DNA of 64,000 nucleotides. Origin: Algoriphagus lacus. GTDB lineage: Bacteria > Bacteroidota > Bacteroidia > Cytophagales > Cyclobacteriaceae. The stretch is taken from assembly GCF_003583985.1 (NCBI RefSeq), contig NZ_QXML01000005.1, forward strand, positions 307,675 to 371,674, written 5' to 3'. The notes below the pieces were generated by a model. The model searched no databases. It saw only the letters and a list, made by a program, of their open reading frames with translations, and was not told the origin of the DNA. A program made the translations under genes and the position numbers. Positions 59,515-64,000 of this stretch are shown one piece after another. Numbering within the stretch: the first letter of the stretch is position 1; each line of letters starts with the position of its first letter.

Positions 59515-60120
59515 ATGAACTTTCTAGCCCACGCTTACCTGTCATTTGGCCAAGAGGGCATCCTAGTGGGCAATTTTGTTGCGGACTTCGTAAAAGGGAA
59601 AGATCTTCACCAATTTAATCTGGAAACTCAAACCGGCATTTTACTGCACCGGGAAATTGATTCGTTTACCGATTCCCATCCTTTAGTAAGGGCTGGACAA
59701 TCCTATCTCAGACCTAAGTTCAGGCATTATTCAACAGTCATCACGGACATATTCTTTGATTACTTTTTGGGGAAAAATTGGGATAAATTCTCGGAAATCC
59801 CTTTGGAAACCTTTGTAAATCAAACTTATGAGATTTTGGATCGCCATCTGAAAGAACTCCCGGATTCTTTCGGCGAGATGTTTTATTGGATGAAAAGCCA
59901 AAATTGGCTGTATCATTATCGCGAAATTGAAGGCATTCAAAAAGCCCTGAATGGCCTAACCCGCAGAGCCAGATTTGACTCCAAAATGAACGAGGCACCA
60001 GAACTTCTTTTGGAAAAAGAGGCAGAATTTGAGATTATTTTCTTCGCTTTTTTCGGGGATTTGGAGACTTTTGCGCGGGAAAAACTCACCCAACTCCAGC
60101 AAACTCATGGTAATCATTAA
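59515..60120 (+). CDS. acpH: Acyl carrier protein phosphodiesterase
   Basis: A protein of 201 residues starting MNFLAHAYLSFGQEGILVGNFVADFVKG, the typical N-terminus of AcpH (DUF479). It takes the 4'-phosphopantetheine arm off holo-ACP. Conserved acids and histidines of the HD-like metal site are visible: NFLAHAYLS, GNFVADFVKG, GILLHREIDSFTDSHPLV and YSTVITDIFFDYFLG. The longer frame starting at 59323 runs over the divergent helicase gene and was rejected. It is 61 bp from the divergent helicase start and overlaps the next gene by 14 bp. Its counterpart reaction, arm attachment, is encoded at 5023. Confidence 0.9.
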   Translation: MNFLAHAYLSFGQEGILVGNFVADFVKGKDLHQFNLETQTGILLHREIDSFTDSHPLVRAGQSYLRPKFRHYSTVITDIFFDYFLGKNWDKFSEIPLETFVNQTYEILDRHLKELPDSFGEMFYWMKSQNWLYHYREIEGIQKALNGLTRRARFDSKMNEAPELLLEKEAEFEIIFFAFFGDLETFAREKLTQLQQTHGNH

Positions 60121-60565
60121 ACCAAAAATATCCACTTACATTTCCCTAGGCTTTATCGTGCTGGTTTTGGTCATGGGACTGATCCTTTTGATGGCGGATT
60201 TTGCAAACAAGGGGACTTTTCCGATGTGGTTTTACCCAGTAGCTTGCTCCCTGATTACAGTAGTGTTGGTGTTACTCTTGATCAAAATGATGGCAGGATG
60301 GAGGATTATACTGGCAGGTAAGGATCATATTGTGATCAAATTACCTCTTAGAAGAACGACCAAAGTGTATCCAATCGATCAAATCCTGCTTTGGGAAGAG
60401 GAAACAATGATAGCAAACAAGCGGGAATTCAAGCAGGTAACCATTGCTTTTACGGATAAAAACTCAGTTTCCATCTCCAATCACGAGCATGAAGCCTATG
60501 AGGGATTGATCAGCTATCTAAAAAAGAAGGCCCAAAAGCAGATGATTAAAAGCAAAAAAGCCTGA
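60107..60565 (+). CDS. Two-helix membrane protein with PH-like domain
   Basis: A protein of 152 residues starting MVIIKPKISTYISLGFIVLV. Two membrane segments (about 10-31 and 41-62) are followed by a soluble beta-rich domain (GWRIILAGKDHIVIKLPLRRTTKVYPIDQILLWEEETM...TIAFTDKNSVSISNHEHEAYEGLISYL) reminiscent of bacterial PH (bPH) folds. I do not recognise a named family. The start lies 14 bp inside the end of acpH, so translation is probably coupled. The last codons form the left arm of the terminator shared with ppa. Confidence 0.72.
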   Translation: MVIIKPKISTYISLGFIVLVLVMGLILLMADFANKGTFPMWFYPVACSLITVVLVLLLIKMMAGWRIILAGKDHIVIKLPLRRTTKVYPIDQILLWEEETMIANKREFKQVTIAFTDKNSVSISNHEHEAYEGLISYLKKKAQKQMIKSKKA

Positions 60566-60579
60566 TTGCTCAGGCTTTT
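60556..60579. terminator. Bidirectional terminator between the PH-like gene and ppa
   Basis: AAAAGCCTGA, loop TTGC, TCAGGCTTTT: a perfect 10-bp stem with A and T tracts on both sides. The left arm overlaps the stop codon region of the plus-strand gene; ppa ends 4 bp to the right. Confidence 0.85.
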
Positions 60580-60582
60580 GGT

Positions 60583-61122
60583 TTATCGTTTAGTTCTGAA
60601 GTTTCGGTCATACATGTCGATACTTTCATTGATGATTCGCATCGCATCTTCTTTGCCTAGAAAGTCCTCCACAATAACTTCCTTGTTTTCCAGCTTTTTG
60701 TAATCCTCAAAAAACCGGTGAATTTCCTTCATCAGGTGAGGCGGCAGCTCTTCGATATCATTGATGTAGTTCACTGACTGATCGCCTGCGGCCACTGCAA
60801 TGATTTTATCATCTGCTTCTCCCCCATCGACCATTCGCATTACTCCAATGACTTTTGCCTTAACCAAGGTCATGGAAGGGATATCGATTTGAGAAATAAT
60901 AAGGATATCAAGCGGGTCATGGTCTTCGCAGAAAGTTTGCGGAATAAAGCCATAATTTGCTGGGTAGTGAACCGCTGAAAACAAAACGCGGTCAAGCATC
61001 AACATGCCGGTTTTCTTGTCGAGTTCGTACTTTCCTTTACTGCCTTTTGGAATTTCAATCACGCCCATTACAAATTCAGGAGCTTCTTTCCCGATGTTGA
61101 CGTCGTGCCAAGGATTAATCAT
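60583..61122 (-). CDS. ppa: Inorganic pyrophosphatase
   Basis: A protein of 179 residues starting [40 protein letters not shown]. It is a family I soluble enzyme that splits PPi to phosphate. Active-site parts are [13 protein letters not shown] (Lys), [29 protein letters not shown] (with the signature DHDPLDILI, metal-binding Asp residues), [20 protein letters not shown] (DGGEADDK) and [15 protein letters not shown]. The start 61122 was preferred over a longer frame at 61164. The Phe-Cys-Glu-Asp variant (FCEDHDPLD) of the usual x-x-DGDPLD motif is a normal Bacteroidetes form. It is monocistronic, with a TATCTTTG element 39 bp upstream. Confidence 0.95.
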   Translation of the reverse strand: MINPWHDVNIGKEAPEFVMGVIEIPKGSKGKYELDKKTGMLMLDRVLFSAVHYPANYGFIPQTFCEDHDPLDILIISQIDIPSMTLVKAKVIGVMRMVDGGEADDKIIAVAAGDQSVNYINDIEELPPHLMKEIHRFFEDYKKLENKEVIVEDFLGKEDAMRIINESIDMYDRNFRTKR

Positions 61123-61161
61123 AGATAGTGTATTTTGATAAAAAATGGACAAATGCCGGGG

Positions 61162-61169
61162 CAAAGATA
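61162..61169 (-). promoter_or_regulatory. -7 element of the ppa promoter
   Basis: On the minus strand TATCTTTG fits TAnnTTTG. The transcript would start about 35 nt before the ATG at 61122. No good -33 TTG is seen. Confidence 0.5.
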
Positions 61170-61193
61170 CAACCGCGGAGCAATATCTATCCT

Positions 61194-62291
61194 TTAAAGG
61201 ATCCCTTTATTCAAGCTCGGGAGAATAACCGTTACAGTCGTTCCATGATGGAGTTCGGAATCCAGATGAATCTTACCACCCATTTGTTCCACTGCTTCCT
61301 TAACCATGTAAAGCCCGAGTCCGGTTCCTACGTTTTTCTGAGTTGCCCTGGTAAAGAGGTTGAAAACCTCATCATGATGCCTTTGCTCAATCCCGATCCC
61401 ATTGTCCTCAAGTCTAATGACGGCTTCATTATCTACAACGTCGATAGTCAGACTGATTCGCTTTTCACCGGGAGCATTCTTTTGAAACTGAACTGCATTG
61501 CTGAACAAATTATTGAGAATCACACGGATCTTTGAATCATCAGAGTAAAATGAACTTTGCTGATTCACCTGTACCTCAATGTGAAAATAACTTAGGTCAA
61601 ACTTCTCACGATAGGCTTCCATTTGCTGGTTTAAAACCTGTCTAAAGTCGATTTCAGTAACTTTATGATCGATTTTGGTAGACCTGTAAAAATCGAGCAT
61701 TTTGTAAATGAAGTCATCCAGCTTTCCGGTGGCCGTGTCGATCATTTCAAAATATTCGGTCACGTTAGGGTCACTGATTTCCATTTTGGCCAGTTTGGAA
61801 ACCCCTGAAATACTCATGAGAGGACCTCTCAATTCATGCGAAAGGCTGTAGACAAACTGATTCATCTCGGAGTGGAGCTTTTGGAGCTTTAGATTTTTCT
61901 CCTTCAACTCACGCCTCATAAAATAAATGTCCGCGGCATTTTTAATGGAGTTCTTGATTTGCTCAATATTCCATGGTTTGTCTATGAATCGGTATACCTC
62001 CCCCTTATTGATGGCATCGATTACGCTTGCAATGTCAGAATATCCAGTCAGCAGGATTCTAATCGGATCAGGATTGATCTTAACCATTCGCTCAAAAAAC
62101 TCAGTTCCTGTCAGGCCAGGCATTCTTTGGTCAGCAATAACCACATGAACTTCTTCTTCCTGTGCAATTCTAAGTCCCTCCTCAGCATTGATTGCCGTAA
62201 AAATCTTAAAGTCCTTTCTCAGGGTAGCTCTGAATGACTTAAGGTTATTGTCCTCATCGTCAATGTAGAGCACGTGAATTTTATCACTCAT
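61194..62291 (-). CDS. Hybrid response regulator with C-terminal histidine kinase domains
   Basis: A protein of 365 residues starting [20 protein letters not shown]. Residues 1-120 are a receiver domain (acidic pocket YIDDED, phospho-Asp in [13 protein letters not shown], then ILLTGYSD and the Lys in FIDKPWN). The DQRMPGLTG plus KPW signature is typical of RpfG/HD-GYP-like and related receivers. Then follow a short coiled coil, a HisKA segment ([19 protein letters not shown], phospho-His) and HATPase ([46 protein letters not shown]). Its ATG overlaps the end of the upstream kinase by 8 bp, so they are probably a coupled two-protein phosphorelay. The final output partner is not visible here. 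Confidence 0.92.
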   Translation of the reverse strand: MSDKIHVLYIDDEDNNLKSFRATLRKDFKIFTAINAEEGLRIAQEEEVHVVIADQRMPGLTGTEFFERMVKINPDPIRILLTGYSDIASVIDAINKGEVYRFIDKPWNIEQIKNSIKNAADIYFMRRELKEKNLKLQKLHSEMNQFVYSLSHELRGPLMSISGVSKLAKMEISDPNVTEYFEMIDTATGKLDDFIYKMLDFYRSTKIDHKVTEIDFRQVLNQQMEAYREKFDLSYFHIEVQVNQQSSFYSDDSKIRVILNNLFSNAVQFQKNAPGEKRISLTIDVVDNEAVIRLEDNGIGIEQRHHDEVFNLFTRATQKNVGTGLGLYMVKEAVEQMGGKIHLDSELHHGTTVTVILPSLNKGIL

Positions 62292-64000
62292 ACTTTGGGG
62301 CATTTTGGTAAATCGGAAGGGAAATAATAAAAGTAGTGCCCTGACCTTCCTCGGTATTTACCTCCAGGGATCCTTTGTGATTTTCAATAATAGAATAAAC
62401 TATGGAAAGACCCAAACCTGTACCTTTCCCAACTGGCTTTGTAGTAAAAAAAGGTTCAAAAATCCGTTGTTTCACATGCTCCGGCATTCCTGGTCCATTA
62501 TCTTCAATTTCCACCTCTACGTGGTCAGAAAAGGCTTTGGTCCGGACAGTAATCTTCGGATCGGCAATTTTATCCAAATGGTCTGACAATGCGTGAACGG
62601 CATTGTTTAGAATATTCATAAACACCTGGTTGATTTTACCAGCCAGGCATTCTACCATAGGCAATTCTCCAAATTCCCGAACTATCCTGATTTTTCCAGG
62701 GATCGTACTGTTCAACAAAATTAAAGTGCTGTTGATCCCGTCATGAAGATCAACTTTCTTGACATCCTGCTCATCCACCCTGGAGAAAAGTCGAAGGCCC
62801 TTGACAATTTCAACAGTTCGCTTAGCTCCCTCTTCCATCCCTTTGAGCAGTTGATCCACCTCATCCAGGACGTAATCAAGTTCCAGACTTTCTTCCAGTT
62901 TTTTGGCCTCCTTCTGCGTTTCAGCAGAAAATTCCTTGTTGCCGGATTCACGATAAAAATCAATCACTTCCATGATATCCTTAATATCACGCTTGAGCGG
63001 AGTAATATTTGAACTCACGAAATTGATTGGGTTGTTGATTTCGTGTGCAATACCTGCAGTAAGTTGACCAAGGGATGCCATTTTCTCCTGATTGACCAGT
63101 TGACTTTGGGTATTTTGAAGGTTACGCAAGGCTTGCTCCAGCTCATCGGTCCGGATCCTGACTTTTTCCTCCAACATGGAGTTTTGCTCTCGGATCAGTT
63201 TTTCATTTTCCTTCAACACAAGTAGTTTTCCTGCTTGCTCTTCTTCTTTCTCTTTTTTAAGAATATTGATTTTATCTGCTAGGGCAAATGAAAGAAGGAC
63301 TACTTCCAAAGCCGAACCAAAAGGCATAATGTACGCAGTGAAATTATTGATCGGGATAATTCCCATTTCACTTAAAACAAAAAGGAAAATTCCAATCATA
63401 AAAATGGACCATGCCAACAGGTAATAACGCGCCGGCCTGTAACCCAATTTCAAAGTAGCCCATGCCACAAAAAGGACATACAACACCACTATTGACTGGG
63501 TTACCAAAATCACTTGATAACTCAGTGTAGTCGAGAAAAAAACTGCATTGAGAAGAATAAAGAAATAAACAAAATAGATGATGTTAAAGCCATTATCAAG
63601 CTTTGGGACATACTGTTTGGTCAATAAGAAAATTCTCAAAAACCAAATCCCAACAATACTTACTAAGGAGGAAAAAATAACGATGGATCGGGAATTCATC
63701 CAATCCCATTCAGGCCAAATCAAGACCTGAGTAAAACCCAGAATTGACCCTTGAGCCATCCATACGAGCAAGGTATGGAGAACATAAACCAAATAAATTT
63801 TATCCCTTACTGAAAAATAAAGGAAAAGATTATAAAAAAACAGTCCTACAAAAACACCGGAAAGCAGTCCAAAAAGAATGTTTTCAAAATCCAGTATTGA
63901 TTTAAAATCAACATCCTCGGTTACAAAACCAGTAAAAATTTTCTTGTCTGTATTTTCAATTTTAAGGAGTAAGAATTCTGCTTCTTTTTCTACTTCAGAA
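62284..64000 (-). CDS. 7TMR-DISM sensor histidine kinase, 5' part missing
   Basis: The frame is open through the right edge, so the N-terminus lies outside; about 572 residues are present. The visible start (about the first 65 residues) is the end of a periplasmic DISM-type domain, then the seven-helix membrane domain (FGLLSGVFVGLFFYNLFLYF, SVRDKIYLVYVLHTLLVWMAQ, ARYYLLAWSIFMIGIFLFVLSEMG, FTAYIMPFGSALEVVLLSFALADKI). A coiled coil leads to HisKA (LGQLTAGIAHEINNPINFV) and HATPase (NILNNAVHALSDHLDKI, IEDNGPGMPEHVKQ, GKGTGLGLSIVYSIIENHKG). The kinase type with HEINNP often senses metabolites or envelope state. It overlaps the hybrid regulator by 8 bp downstream. Confidence 0.92.
   Translation of the reverse strand, partial: SEVEKEAEFLLLKIENTDKKIFTGFVTEDVDFKSILDFENILFGLLSGVFVGLFFYNLFLYFSVRDKIYLVYVLHTLLVWMAQGSILGFTQVLIWPEWDWMNSRSIVIFSSLVSIVGIWFLRIFLLTKQYVPKLDNGFNIIYFVYFFILLNAVFFSTTLSYQVILVTQSIVVLYVLFVAWATLKLGYRPARYYLLAWSIFMIGIFLFVLSEMGIIPINNFTAYIMPFGSALEVVLLSFALADKINILKKEKEEEQAGKLLVLKENEKLIREQNSMLEEKVRIRTDELEQALRNLQNTQSQLVNQEKMASLGQLTAGIAHEINNPINFVSSNITPLKRDIKDIMEVIDFYRESGNKEFSAETQKEAKKLEESLELDYVLDEVDQLLKGMEEGAKRTVEIVKGLRLFSRVDEQDVKKVDLHDGINSTLILLNSTIPGKIRIVREFGELPMVECLAGKINQVFMNILNNAVHALSDHLDKIADPKITVRTKAFSDHVEVEIEDNGPGMPEHVKQRIFEPFFTTKPVGKGTGLGLSIVYSIIENHKGSLEVNTEEGQGTTFIISLPIYQNAPKYE

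Noticed and set aside
1..64000. CRISPR array, tRNA, rRNA, prophage or complete insertion sequence
   Set aside because: Reading the intergenic regions showed no regularly spaced repeats, no tRNA cloverleaf or CCA-type ends, no phage structural genes and no full transposase.

Overview
The window looks like a chromosomal segment of a Bacteroidetes bacterium of the order Cytophagales, probably Cyclobacteriaceae (Algoriphagus-like). This rests on family content: a DAHP synthase/chorismate mutase fusion, lysyl-tRNA synthetase with a C-terminal extension, TPR-histidine kinase, 7TMR-DISM kinase, GxxExxY protein, DUF4268, DUF6265 and PycTM (DUF5706) proteins. It also rests on promoter-like sites of the Bacteroidetes TTTG / TAnnTTTG type and very few Shine-Dalgarno sequences. 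The genus is inference. No rRNA, tRNA, CRISPR array or intact transposase was found.

Layout. Positions 1-17,900 are mostly housekeeping: a partial thioredoxin-like gene, an IscA-like protein, dihydroneopterin aldolase beside a DivIVA-like coiled-coil protein, a phosphopantetheinyl transferase, an acyl-CoA carboxylase beta subunit, a murein amidase divergent from lptD, arginine deiminase, lysS and proline dehydrogenase. Positions 18,277-24,834 form one regulated unit: a promoter, a 31-residue leader peptide rich in Phe and Tyr codons, a terminator with a competing antiterminator, then DAHP synthase/chorismate mutase, aroB, aroA, pheA, an aminotransferase and tyrA. Together these carry erythrose-4-phosphate and PEP toward Phe and Tyr, and the leader reads as a Phe/Tyr transcription attenuator.

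Positions 24,900-37,430 hold secreted and lipoprotein genes (kelch, SIMPL, polysaccharide deacetylase), a TPR-kinase, an orphan PycTM-like membrane protein, an MFS transporter and a radical SAM protein. Positions 37,430-48,000 are the most accessory part. They hold a GxxExxY gene inside a 28-bp imperfect inverted repeat, an AT-rich ankyrin gene in what looks like a lone integron cassette (GTTATGC start, attC-like end), REP-like palindromes beside a decayed RAYT transposase fragment, and a 100-bp REPIN-like palindrome. Between them lie a dienelactone hydrolase, an aldo/keto reductase, an MgtC-family protein, a thioesterase and an FtsX-type permease.

Positions 47,900-56,150 look carbohydrate-related: a GH20 hexosaminidase, a GntP permease, and a minus-strand run of SDR oxidoreductase, TIM-barrel isomerase/epimerase and a large heme-c dehydrogenase lipoprotein. 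The right end has two helicases, ACP phosphodiesterase, inorganic pyrophosphatase and a translationally overlapping pair of signalling proteins; the 7TMR-DISM kinase runs off the right edge. The most interesting features are the attenuator and the integron-like cassette.
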